From NCBI GenBank assembly GCA_023443455.1, contig JAEZUE010000073.1:1-39205 (forward strand): DNA of 39,205 nucleotides, given 5' to 3'. Under the pieces are notes generated by a model that saw only the letters and a list, made by a program, of their open reading frames with translations, was not told where the DNA came from and did no database searches. The translations under genes were made by a program, and so were the position numbers. Origin of the DNA: Verrucomicrobiota bacterium (GTDB taxonomy: Bacteria; Verrucomicrobiota; Verrucomicrobiia; Opitutales; Opitutaceae). Each line of letters starts with the position of its first letter. Position 1 is the stretch's first letter. Below, one piece after another: positions 32,513 to 39,205 of this stretch.

Positions 32513-33070
32513 TCACGCCTCGCTCCGGATGCTCTGGAAAAGCCAGGCCTTCGCGAAGGCCCAGTGCCGCTCCACGGTGCGTTCGGTCACGCCCATGCTC
32601 TCCGCGACCTCGCGATTGGTGTGCCCACCGAAAAACTTCAACACGACGACCATGGCGCGCTCCGGATCCTGGGACTGCAGGCGTTCCAGCGCGTCGTTGA
32701 GCAGCAGCACCTTCTCGGCCGGGGTCGTCTGCGCGAGCTCGATCTGGTCGAGGTCGACACGTTCCTGGCCCCCGCCGCGTTTGAAACGCGCCTTGCGCCG
32801 CGCACTCTCGATCAGGATACGCCGCATGGCCTCGGCCGCCGCCCCGAAGAAATGGGCGCGGTTCTGCCACCGCTTCTGCCCACCGCGGAACAACCGCAGC
32901 CAGGCCTCGTGGAGGAGCGCGGTCGGCTGCAGCGTCTGCGCACCGAGCTCCGCGGCCATCCGCGTGGCCGCATGCCGCCGCAGGTCGCCATAGACGAGCG
33001 GCAACAGGTCTTCGGCCGGACTGCCCACGCCCTGTCCCAAGGATTGCAGGACCTGTGTGATTTCACTCAT
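32513..33070 (-). CDS. ECF-type RNA polymerase sigma factor (TIGR02999-like)
   Basis: A 185-residue ECF sigma factor. Region 2 spans about 18-95 (LLPLVYGDLRRHAATRM, then ALLHEAWLRLF and RAHFFGAAAEAMRRILIESARRKA), with the LQPTALLHEAWLRL pattern of the TIGR02999 / Sig-70_X6 group. Region 4 is at about 121-180, with the HTH TNREVAESMGVTERTVERHW. This group typically lacks an anti-sigma factor and is found next to a Ser/Thr kinase, as here. Start ATG at 33070 gives the usual short N-terminus; the alternative at 33115 adds 15 residues without family features. The two genes form an operon. Target promoters are unknown; the neighbouring GH43/TonB locus is the first candidate. Confidence 0.93.
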   Translation of the reverse strand: MSEITQVLQSLGQGVGSPAEDLLPLVYGDLRRHAATRMAAELGAQTLQPTALLHEAWLRLFRGGQKRWQNRAHFFGAAAEAMRRILIESARRKARFKRGGGQERVDLDQIELAQTTPAEKVLLLNDALERLQSQDPERAMVVVLKFFGGHTNREVAESMGVTERTVERHWAFAKAWLFQSIRSEA

Positions 33071-33436
33071 GGCGGCGGGGGATTGTTGCGGCCGGGATTC
33101 GGAGCTTGCCCGCATGCCCTGCGGCGCGGGAGCGCCACACGGACAACAGACACGGAAACAAATGACAGGGGCGGAATCGACGGAGACGCGGATTGGCTGG
33201 GGTGAAGGGTGGGGCTAACGCTGTCGCTGAATCCGCTTCCTGCTGAAGCCATGCACAAGCGCTGTCAACCCGTTTTCGGCTTTGCGGAAGCCTGCGCCGC
33301 AGCCCGGCTAAATGCGCAAGACGCTTATATTCATCCGCTTGGCCTACTCGATCGACGACCCGACCTCGAATCATGGCAGGCCCCTCGCCCGGCACCGCTC
33401 CGCCCGCCACCGCATCGCCTCTCGCCGACCAACAAC
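33071..33436. other. Gene-free region upstream of the ECF sigma factor
   Basis: A 366-bp stretch with no gene that I can support. On the minus strand it holds a perfect TTGACA (33268-33263), but no good -10 lies 16-19 bp downstream, and a lone TATAAG (near 33334). The promoter of the ECF-kinase operon must be here; it could be an autoregulated ECF promoter of unknown sequence. Confidence 0.4.
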
Positions 33437-33460
33437 AAAAAAAGCACCCCCACAGGGTGC
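33437..33460 (-). terminator. Intrinsic terminator of the receiver-protein gene
   Basis: On the minus strand GCACCC (33460-33455), loop TGTGG, GGGTGC (33449-33444), then TTTTTTT (33443-33437). It lies 38 bp after the stop at 33499 and separates this gene from the ECF operon. Confidence 0.9.
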
Positions 33461-33498
33461 CTTCAGTAAGGAAGAAATTGCGACTCGTTCGAAGCCGC

Positions 33499-33894
33499 TC
33501 AGGCCGCTGCGCTGGGAACGTCGGTCAATTCCTGGACGACCTTGAGCAGCTCCTGCGGCATGAAGGGCTTGGAGAGCACACGGTCGGCGCCGATCTTCTT
33601 GGCCATCGACAGGTACATGTTCTGATCGAGGCGCCCGCCGCCGGACATGGCGATGATCTTCACCGGGGTCTGGTTGCGGCGGAATTCCTGGATCGTCTCG
33701 ATGCCTTCCTTGTCCGGCATGATCAGATCGGTGATCAGGAGCGCCGCGGGGCGCTGTTTGAAAAGGCGGACCGCCTCGTTGCCGTTGCGTGCCTCCGCCA
33801 CGTCGTAGCCGGCCTTCACCAGCACGCGCTTGAGCAGCATGCGGACTTGGTCGTCGTCGTCGGCCACGATGATGTGGATCACTTCGGTGCTCAT
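33499..33894 (-). CDS. Stand-alone CheY-like response-regulator receiver protein
   Basis: A 131-residue single receiver domain. Acidic cluster ADDDD (11-15), phosphoacceptor D56 in LLITDLIMPDKEG, the conserved Ser in IIAMSGGG (S84), and K109 in VLSKPF are all present. There is no output domain; the tail ends in DVPSAAA. Such proteins relay phosphate or act by protein contact. No histidine kinase is encoded in the window, so it is an orphan. Start ATG at 33894 (MSTEVIHIIVADDD) is standard. It is bounded by a good terminator downstream and by 100 bp from the ribF stop upstream. The whole transcription unit may be this gene alone, or read-through from ribF. Confidence 0.93.
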   Translation of the reverse strand: MSTEVIHIIVADDDDQVRMLLKRVLVKAGYDVAEARNGNEAVRLFKQRPAALLITDLIMPDKEGIETIQEFRRNQTPVKIIAMSGGGRLDQNMYLSMAKKIGADRVLSKPFMPQELLKVVQELTDVPSAAA

Positions 33895-33994
33895 CGTTCT
33901 GATGGTTGGCTGGGTTCTCGGTATGAGACTCCCCTTCATCGGGTACCGACGGGGAAAGTTAAACCCGAAAACGCCCCACTCGCCGAATCGCCGA

Positions 33995-34954
33995 TCAATT
34001 CGCCGCGTCGAAATACGAGCCCGCCCGGGCCCGATCCGCCTCGATCTGCGCGCGCAACGTCGACAGGTCGGCAAACCTCTGCTCCGGGCGCAAAAAATGG
34101 ACCCATTCGACCAGAAGTTCCTCCCCGGTCGTCCAAGGGCATTCGCCGAGCACATGCACTTCGAGCAACGGGCGCCCGGCGGCCTCGACCGTGGGCCGCA
34201 CGCCATAGTTGGCCACCGCCGGTCTCCCCGCGGAAAGCGGCTGGCCAACCCCTCGAACCCGCACCGCGTACACTCCGGCCACCGGCGCACACTCCGGCTC
34301 CCACGGGAGATTCAGAGTCGGGAAACCCAAGGTGCGTCCGAGTTGGCGCCCGGTCACCACACGCCCCTTGGCGAGGTAGGCATAACCGAGGAGCGCATTC
34401 ACCGAGGTCAGGTCCCCAGTGCGAAGGTGGGCCCGGATCCGCGTGCTGCTGATCGGTTCGCCGTCGAGATTGATCCGCGGGGCGCTGAAAACCTGCACGC
34501 CGCTCTCGCGCCCCAGGCGCACCAGCTGGCCGACATCACCCTTGCGACCGGCGCCGAAACGCCAGTTTTCGCCTACGTACACCGCCCGCAATCCCGGCAA
34601 CGACTCGCGCAGGCGCAGAAGGAAAGACTCGGCGGAGACCGCCGCGAAGTCGCGAGTGAAGGGTTCCTGCACGACAAAATCGATGCCGAACACGGCCCCG
34701 AGCATCCACCGTTTCAATTCCGGCGGCATCAACATCCGCACCGGCTCATCCGGGCGGAAGAGCCGGCTCGGGTGCGGGTCGAAGGTGAGCACGCCCGCCT
34801 GGCCGCCCTCGCGACGGGCCGAATGCAACGCCGACTCGATCACCGCCTGGTGCCCGAGGTGCAGTCCGTCGAACATGCCGATCGCGACATGCAACGGTCG
34901 CTTCGGCAGGTCCACCGCGGCGAGCGAATCAAAAAGCGTGGGAGCGGTGGGCAT
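33995..34954 (-). CDS. ribF: Bifunctional riboflavin kinase / FAD synthetase
   Basis: A 319-residue enzyme that makes FMN and then FAD. The N-terminal nucleotidyltransferase domain has GMFDGLHLGHQ (26-36), GENWRFGAGRKGD and ISSTRIR; the C-terminal flavokinase domain (about 185-310) has KGRVVTGRQLGRTLGFPTLNL, then VANYGVRPTV and LLEVHVL with the catalytic Glu. Start ATG at 34954. It is the last gene of the infB-rbfA-nrnA-truB-ribF cluster, 25 bp after truB, an arrangement widely conserved in bacteria. Together with the degenerate RibBA at 17915, it is the second flavin gene of the window. No clear terminator follows before the receiver gene at 33894. Confidence 0.95.
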   Translation of the reverse strand: MPTAPTLFDSLAAVDLPKRPLHVAIGMFDGLHLGHQAVIESALHSARREGGQAGVLTFDPHPSRLFRPDEPVRMLMPPELKRWMLGAVFGIDFVVQEPFTRDFAAVSAESFLLRLRESLPGLRAVYVGENWRFGAGRKGDVGQLVRLGRESGVQVFSAPRINLDGEPISSTRIRAHLRTGDLTSVNALLGYAYLAKGRVVTGRQLGRTLGFPTLNLPWEPECAPVAGVYAVRVRGVGQPLSAGRPAVANYGVRPTVEAAGRPLLEVHVLGECPWTTGEELLVEWVHFLRPEQRFADLSTLRAQIEADRARAGSYFDAAN

Positions 34955-34979
34955 CGAAGTCCGCGATCCGCGGATCGGT

Positions 34980-35711
34980 TCAGAGCGCGTGCGACGGCAC
35001 CACCTGGTGCGCCGCCAGCAGGCGTTCCTGGATCGCGGCCGGCGTGAGCGCGAGAAACGGCTCCATCCCGATCGAGTTCTCGACGCGCAATTCCCCGCTG
35101 GCGGTGCGGCGCAACGCGCTCAGGTGTGCGCCGCAGCCGAGCTTCTGGCCGATGTCGTGCGCGATCGTGCGCACGTACGTGCCTTTTGAACACCGCACCC
35201 GGAAACGCACCTTGGGCACCGCACAGTCGAGCAGCTCGATCGACGTGATGCGGATGAAACGCGGCTCCCGGTCGACCTCCTCGCCCTTGCGGGCCTTCTT
35301 GTAGAGCGGCACGCCGTCGATCTTGATCGCCGAAAACATCGGCGGCGTCTGGTACTGGTCGCCGCGGAAGGTCTGCATCACCGCCTCGATCTTGGCGCGA
35401 TCGAGGTCGGCCGGCACGGGGCGCGTCTCGACGACATCGCCCTCGGCGTCCTGGGAATTGGTGATCGTGCCCAGCGTCATCTCGCCCTCGTACTCCTTGT
35501 CGGAGCTCATGAGGTACTGGGAGAGCTTGGTGGACTTGCCCACCAGGACGAGGAGCAGGCCGGTCGCCATCGGATCGAGCGTGCCGGCGTGCCCCACCCG
35601 CTTCTGCTGGAGCTTGTGGCGCACGCGGGCGACCACGTCGTGCGAGGTGTAGTCGGTGGGTTTGTCGATCAGCAGGACGCCGTCGAATTCGTTGCGGGGA
35701 GCGAGACTCAT
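34980..35711 (-). CDS. truB: tRNA pseudouridine(55) synthase
   Basis: A 243-residue TruB that converts U55 in the tRNA T-loop to pseudouridine. Catalytic Asp46 lies in GHAGTLDPMATGLL. Other family motifs are LLIDKPTDYTSHDVV (13-27), MTLGTITNSQDAEGD, FRGDQYQTPPMFSAIKIDG, and RVRCSKGTYVRTIAHDIG. The C-terminal PUA domain is absent or very short compared with the 314-residue E. coli protein. Start ATG at 35711 overlaps the nrnA stop in ATGA (35711-35708), so translation is probably coupled. It sits 25 bp upstream of ribF. Confidence 0.95.
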   Translation of the reverse strand: MSLAPRNEFDGVLLIDKPTDYTSHDVVARVRHKLQQKRVGHAGTLDPMATGLLLVLVGKSTKLSQYLMSSDKEYEGEMTLGTITNSQDAEGDVVETRPVPADLDRAKIEAVMQTFRGDQYQTPPMFSAIKIDGVPLYKKARKGEEVDREPRFIRITSIELLDCAVPKVRFRVRCSKGTYVRTIAHDIGQKLGCGAHLSALRRTASGELRVENSIGMEPFLALTPAAIQERLLAAHQVVPSHAL

Positions 35712-36712
35712 TGGGACTTGAGGGCGTCGACGCGGGCCAGGGTTGCGGACAAGGCGGCCAACAGGCGCGGCTGCACCTCGGCCAACGGCTCCTTCGGGTT
35801 CAGGCCGGCGGCACACGCATGCCCGCCGCCACCGAAGAGCGCGGCGACGCGGTCGAGGCGCAGGGCCGGGTCCTTCGCCCGCAGGCTGCCCTTGGTCATG
35901 CCGTCGCGTTCCTCGAGCAGCACGCCGATGTCGACACCGTCGATCGCCCGGGCGTAGTCGACCAGTCCCTCGGTATCCTCGGGGCCGGTACCCGTCCGCT
36001 CGAAGATGCCCAGCGGAAGCACCCCGAGGCAGATCCGGCCGTCATGCTCGAGGCGCAGCGTCGAGAGGAAATGCTGGAGCAGCTTCATCCGGCCGAAGGA
36101 CTCGCGTTCGTAGATGTGGTAGCCGGCCTCGACGGGCTCGGCCCCGCACGCGATCAGGCGGCCGACGAGCTCGAAGACGCGCGCGGTGGTGGAGGCGTGG
36201 CGAAACTGGCCCGTGTCGGTGAGGATGCCCGCGTACAGCGCCTTGGCCGCGATCTCGTCGAGCGGCAAGCCGAGGTCGAAGGCGATGCCGGCGATGAGTT
36301 CGGCGGTGGCCGCCGCACCGGTGTCGACCAGGTTTTCTTCCGCGCCATGGTTGGCACCGAGATGGTGGTCGATGTTGAGCAGGGGCCGCGGGAAACGGGC
36401 CGCCAGCTTGCCGCCGACCCGCGCCAGATCCGCGCAGTCGACCAGGACCGCGGCATGGTCGCCCGCGGGCAGCGTATCCGCGGTATGGAACGGATGTTGG
36501 TCGGCGAGGTAGGCCAGGCGCCGGGGCACCGGATCGCCGTTGGCGCAGATCGCCTCGATCCCGTGGGCGGCGAAAAGCCGCGCCACCGCGATCTGCGAAC
36601 CGATGCAGTCGCCGTCGGGCCGGGCGTGGCCGATCACGACGACCTTGCGGCCCTCGAGGCGCGGCAGCACCTGCGCGAAGCGTTTGGCGAGCTCTGGGAA
36701 GAAACGTGACAT
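35708..36712 (-). CDS. nrnA: DHH/DHHA1 phosphoesterase, NrnA-type (nanoRNase / pAp phosphatase)
   Basis: A 334-residue DHH-family enzyme that degrades very short RNAs and dephosphorylates pAp. Motif I GHARPDGDCIGS (H29, D33, D35), motif II VDCADLARVG (D92), motif III NIDHHLGA (D115, H116, H117), and the C-terminal DHHA1 glycine motif FGGGGHACAAG near residue 295 are intact, so it should be active with Mn2+. It follows rbfA by 13 bp and overlaps truB by 4 bp. The rbfA-nrnA-truB order is the usual one in many bacterial phyla. Start ATG at 36712 (MSRFFPELAKRFAQVLPRLEG) gives the typical N-terminus. Confidence 0.94.
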   Translation of the reverse strand: MSRFFPELAKRFAQVLPRLEGRKVVVIGHARPDGDCIGSQIAVARLFAAHGIEAICANGDPVPRRLAYLADQHPFHTADTLPAGDHAAVLVDCADLARVGGKLAARFPRPLLNIDHHLGANHGAEENLVDTGAAATAELIAGIAFDLGLPLDEIAAKALYAGILTDTGQFRHASTTARVFELVGRLIACGAEPVEAGYHIYERESFGRMKLLQHFLSTLRLEHDGRICLGVLPLGIFERTGTGPEDTEGLVDYARAIDGVDIGVLLEERDGMTKGSLRAKDPALRLDRVAALFGGGGHACAAGLNPKEPLAEVQPRLLAALSATLARVDALKSQ

Positions 36713-36725
36713 CGCGGAAAGCGGA

Positions 36726-37079
36726 TCAGGCCGCAGGCGGGGTACCGCCCCCGAGCTCGTCGAGCAGACGCAGCACCCGCTCGGCCCGGTCGGGGGCCTC
36801 GTCGAAGACGAACTCGAGCTTGGGCAGATAACGCAGCTGCACGAAGCGGCGGAGGTGTTCGCTGATCAGGGACAGCTTGGTGCGCATCCACTTCGCGCCG
36901 GCCACCGGATCGGAATCCTTTTTCAGTGTCGAAAAGAAGACCTTCGCGGTGCGCAGATCGGGCGCGATCTCGACTCCGGTGATGGTGTAGAGGACCGCGT
37001 CTTGGCCGCACTTGGTGTGCAGCACGTGGCTGATCTCGCGTTGCAGCAGCTCGTTGATGCGGACGGTGCGGTTGGACAT
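36726..37079 (-). CDS. rbfA: Ribosome-binding factor A
   Basis: A 117-residue KH-like protein that assists late maturation of the 30S subunit. Family motifs are RINELLQREISHVL (7-20), VEIAPDLRTAKVFFSTL (36-52), and the C-terminal region LRYLPKLEFVFDEAPDRAERVLRLLDEL. Start ATG at 37079 (MSNRTVRINELLQ) is standard; upstream in-frame codons lack family features. It lies 98 bp after infB and 13 bp before nrnA in the translation cluster. Confidence 0.94.
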   Translation of the reverse strand: MSNRTVRINELLQREISHVLHTKCGQDAVLYTITGVEIAPDLRTAKVFFSTLKKDSDPVAGAKWMRTKLSLISEHLRRFVQLRYLPKLEFVFDEAPDRAERVLRLLDELGGGTPPAA

Positions 37080-37177
37080 GGCTGGGACGATGGAGGACGA
37101 ACGATGGCAGATTGAAGGCCGGCTGGACTCCGAAGAACGGTGCCCGGTCGGCCTCAACCCTCAAACCTCGGCGAGTT

Positions 37178-39205
37178 CTAGAGGCTCGCGCGGATCTTCT
37201 GGATCTCGAAGCACTCGATGATGTCGCCTTCCTTGTAGCCGCCGAAGCCGGCGAGCGCGATGCCGCACTCGAGGCCGGCGCGCACCTCGTTGGCGTCGTC
37301 CTTGAAACGGCGGAGCGTGTCGATCGTGCTCTCGTGGGCGATCTCGCGGCCGCGACGAACGCGGGCCTTCGCATTGCGCGTGATCTTGCCGTCGGTGACG
37401 AGACAGCCCGCCGCGAAGCCCTTGGCCACGGGGAAGACCGCACGCACCTCGGCACCACCGAGTTTGACCTCGCGCTGGTCGGGCGGGAGCAGGTCGGCCA
37501 TGAGCTCCTTCACGCGGTCGGCGAGCTCGTAGATGATGTTGAACTGCAGGACCGCCACGTTGTGGTGCTTGGCCACCGCCGTCACACCATTTTCGAGACG
37601 GGTGTTGAAGCCGATCACGGTCGCGCCCGCGGCGCTGGCCATGAGCACATCGTTCTTCGAGACCAGGCCGACCTCGGAGGAGACGACCTCGACCCCGACC
37701 TTGTCGCTCTTGATGCTCTCGAGCATCTGCCGCACGGCCTCGGCGGAGCCGAAGACGTCGGACTTGATGACGACCTTGAGGGTGGGCTTCTGCGTCGCCG
37801 CGATTTCCGCGAACAAGGCCTCGACCGACACATCCTTCGGGGACGCGGCGACCTGGGTGGCCTTCTTGCGCACCTCGAGCGCCACTTCTTCCGCGATGGC
37901 CTTGGCCTCGCGCTCGTTCTTGACGACCTTGAACTGGGCGCCGGCATCGGGAGTCTCCGACCAGCCGATGATCTTCACCGGGGTGGCCGGGCCGGCCGAC
38001 TTGACCTGCTGGCCCTTGTCGTCGAACAGCGCCTTGATCTTGGTGTAGGAAGCACCGCAGACGACGGCGTCGCCGACCTTCAAGGTGCCGCGCTGGACGA
38101 TGACGGTGGCGGTGCTGCCGCGACCGACCTCGATCTGGGCCTCGACGATGGCGCCGGAGGCCGGAGCCTTCGGGTTGGCCTTCAGCTCCATGACATCGGC
38201 CTGGAGCAGGATGTATTCGAGCAGCTCCGGCACGCCGTCGCCCTTCAGACCCGAGACCTTCACGGCGATGGTCTCGCCGCCCCAGTCTTCGGCGGCGATG
38301 CCGCGTTCCTGCATCTGCACCTTCACGCGGTCGAAATTGGCCCCCTTCACGTCGGCCTTGTTGATCGCGACGATCAACGCGACCTTCGCGGCCTTGATGA
38401 ACTTCAGGGCCTCGTCGGTCTGCGGCATGAAGCCGTCGTCGGCCGCGACCACGAGAATCGCGATGTCCGTGGTGTGCGCACCGCGGGACCGCATCTTGTT
38501 GAAGGCGGCGTGGCCGGGCGTATCGAGGAAGGTGATCTTGCGCTCGTTGTGCTCGACCTGGTAGGCGCCGATGTGCTGGGTGATGCCACCGGCTTCACCG
38601 GCCACCACGTTGGCCTTGCGGATCGTGTCGAGCAGGGTCGTCTTGCCGTGGTCGACGTGACCGAGGATGCAGACCACCGGCGGGCGCGGTTCAAGGAACT
38701 TCGACTCGTCCTCGACCACCGGCTTCTCCTTTTCCTTCTGGACGGGAGCCGGGGCGGCATCGCCGCGGTGTTTGACCTCGAGAAGGAAGCCGTGCTTCTC
38801 CGCCACCTTGGTGGCGACAGCTTCATCGATCGCCTGATTGAGCGAACCGAAAATGCCCATCTCCATCAGTTCGGAAATGAGGCGGAAGGGCTTCATGCCG
38901 ATCGCCACCGCAAAATCGCGCACGATGATCGGCGGCTTGACGTGCAGAATCTTCACGTCGCCCTCGACGGTGACGTTTGCCGTCGCCGGCGGAGGTGTGG
39001 TCGGAACCGGCGGAGTCACCGGCGCGGCCATCGGAGCCGGGCGGCCGGGCATGGCCACCGGCGGCGGCGCCATCGGCGCAGGCGCAGTCGGCGCGGCGAC
39101 CGGGCGGGGAGCCACGGGCGGCGGGGCCATGGGTACGGGGGCAGCCGGCCGCGGCGCCATCGGAGGCGGCGCCATCGGGGCTGGGGCCGCGGGGCGGGCC
39201 ACGGG
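37178..39205 (-). CDS. infB: Translation initiation factor IF-2 (N-terminus cut by window edge)
   Basis: The last 675 codons of IF-2 are present. GTPase motifs, numbered from the codon at 39202: G1 GHVDHGKT (181-188), switch GGITQHIGAYQV (205-216), G3 DTPGH (227-231), G4 NKAD (281-284). Then come the beta-barrel and C-terminal domains ending KEGDIIECFEIQKIRASL. An IF2_N-type module precedes the G domain (about 83-145; IIVRDFAVAIGMKPFRLISELMEMG). The visible N-terminal part (39205 to about 38990) is a Pro/Ala/Met-rich linker of MAPPP- and APRP-like repeats, which continues off the edge. No start codon lies within the window. It heads the infB-rbfA-nrnA-truB-ribF cluster. Confidence 0.97.
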   Translation of the reverse strand, partial: PVARPAAPAPMAPPPMAPRPAAPVPMAPPPVAPRPVAAPTAPAPMAPPPVAMPGRPAPMAAPVTPPVPTTPPPATANVTVEGDVKILHVKPPIIVRDFAVAIGMKPFRLISELMEMGIFGSLNQAIDEAVATKVAEKHGFLLEVKHRGDAAPAPVQKEKEKPVVEDESKFLEPRPPVVCILGHVDHGKTTLLDTIRKANVVAGEAGGITQHIGAYQVEHNERKITFLDTPGHAAFNKMRSRGAHTTDIAILVVAADDGFMPQTDEALKFIKAAKVALIVAINKADVKGANFDRVKVQMQERGIAAEDWGGETIAVKVSGLKGDGVPELLEYILLQADVMELKANPKAPASGAIVEAQIEVGRGSTATVIVQRGTLKVGDAVVCGASYTKIKALFDDKGQQVKSAGPATPVKIIGWSETPDAGAQFKVVKNEREAKAIAEEVALEVRKKATQVAASPKDVSVEALFAEIAATQKPTLKVVIKSDVFGSAEAVRQMLESIKSDKVGVEVVSSEVGLVSKNDVLMASAAGATVIGFNTRLENGVTAVAKHHNVAVLQFNIIYELADRVKELMADLLPPDQREVKLGGAEVRAVFPVAKGFAAGCLVTDGKITRNAKARVRRGREIAHESTIDTLRRFKDDANEVRAGLECGIALAGFGGYKEGDIIECFEIQKIRASL

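Noticed and set aside
26471..33205. A plus-strand open frame of more than 2200 codons, antisense to the GH43, TonB, kinase and sigma genes
   Set aside because: It lies opposite eight well-supported genes, has no recognisable domain, and its Arg/Gly/Ala/Asp-rich composition is what the opposite strand of GC-rich coding DNA gives.

Overview
The window is a high-GC bacterial chromosome segment, most likely from Verrucomicrobiota and probably Opitutaceae-like. Pointers are: a member of the small Planctomycetes/Verrucomicrobia-restricted protein family (TIGR04138 type, 7507-7953), an ECF sigma factor paired with a TPR-type Ser/Thr kinase, a large Xanthomonas/Caulobacter-type TonB-dependent receptor, several families of dispersed hairpin repeats, and the near absence of Shine-Dalgarno sequences. 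The taxonomic placement is inference from gene content; no rRNA is present.

Layout. 1-2276: the first codons of a minus-strand gene, a BIME-like tandem array of inverted hairpin repeats, and an AMP-forming acyl-CoA synthetase bracketed by more hairpin repeats. 2277-4935: an M23 peptidase, then a small accessory or decayed patch holding a tyrosine-recombinase relic, a DUF433/DUF5615 toxin-antitoxin-like pair, a strong terminator and an orphan Rhs C-terminal tip. 4833-11496 (minus strand): M16 peptidase, TIGR04138-type protein, IMP dehydrogenase (guaB) with unusual active-site substitutions, and a ComM/YifB-type AAA+ ATPase. 11667-15489 (plus strand): a flavodoxin-less CysJ-like reductase, then the fatty-acid cluster fabG-acpP-fabF with a terminator hairpin between acpP and fabF. 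16106-19267: a secreted GH13 amylase, divergent from a RibB protein whose GTP cyclohydrolase II half is degenerate, and tRNA-Arg(UCU).

19428-30097 (minus strand) is a carbohydrate-utilisation locus, best read as arabinan or arabinose-oligosaccharide use: a TonB-dependent receptor for outer-membrane uptake, three exported and one cytoplasmic GH43 glycosidases, and a GPH-family sugar:cation symporter. One exported enzyme is a chimera of GH43, Ig-like domains, a six-repeat NHL propeller and a GlyGly-CTERM-like tail. Just upstream in the same orientation (30239-33070) lies an ECF sigma factor / transmembrane Ser/Thr kinase pair that could regulate it. After a terminator and a CheY-like receiver protein, 33995-39205 is the conserved translation cluster infB-rbfA-nrnA-truB-ribF (minus strand), with infB running off the right edge.

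The most interesting items are the covarying REP/BIME-like array with its matching solo copy, the GH43-Ig-NHL-CTERM enzyme within a four-GH43 locus beside an ECF/kinase pair, the degenerate RibBA, the substituted IMPDH, and the decayed recombinase/TA/Rhs patch.
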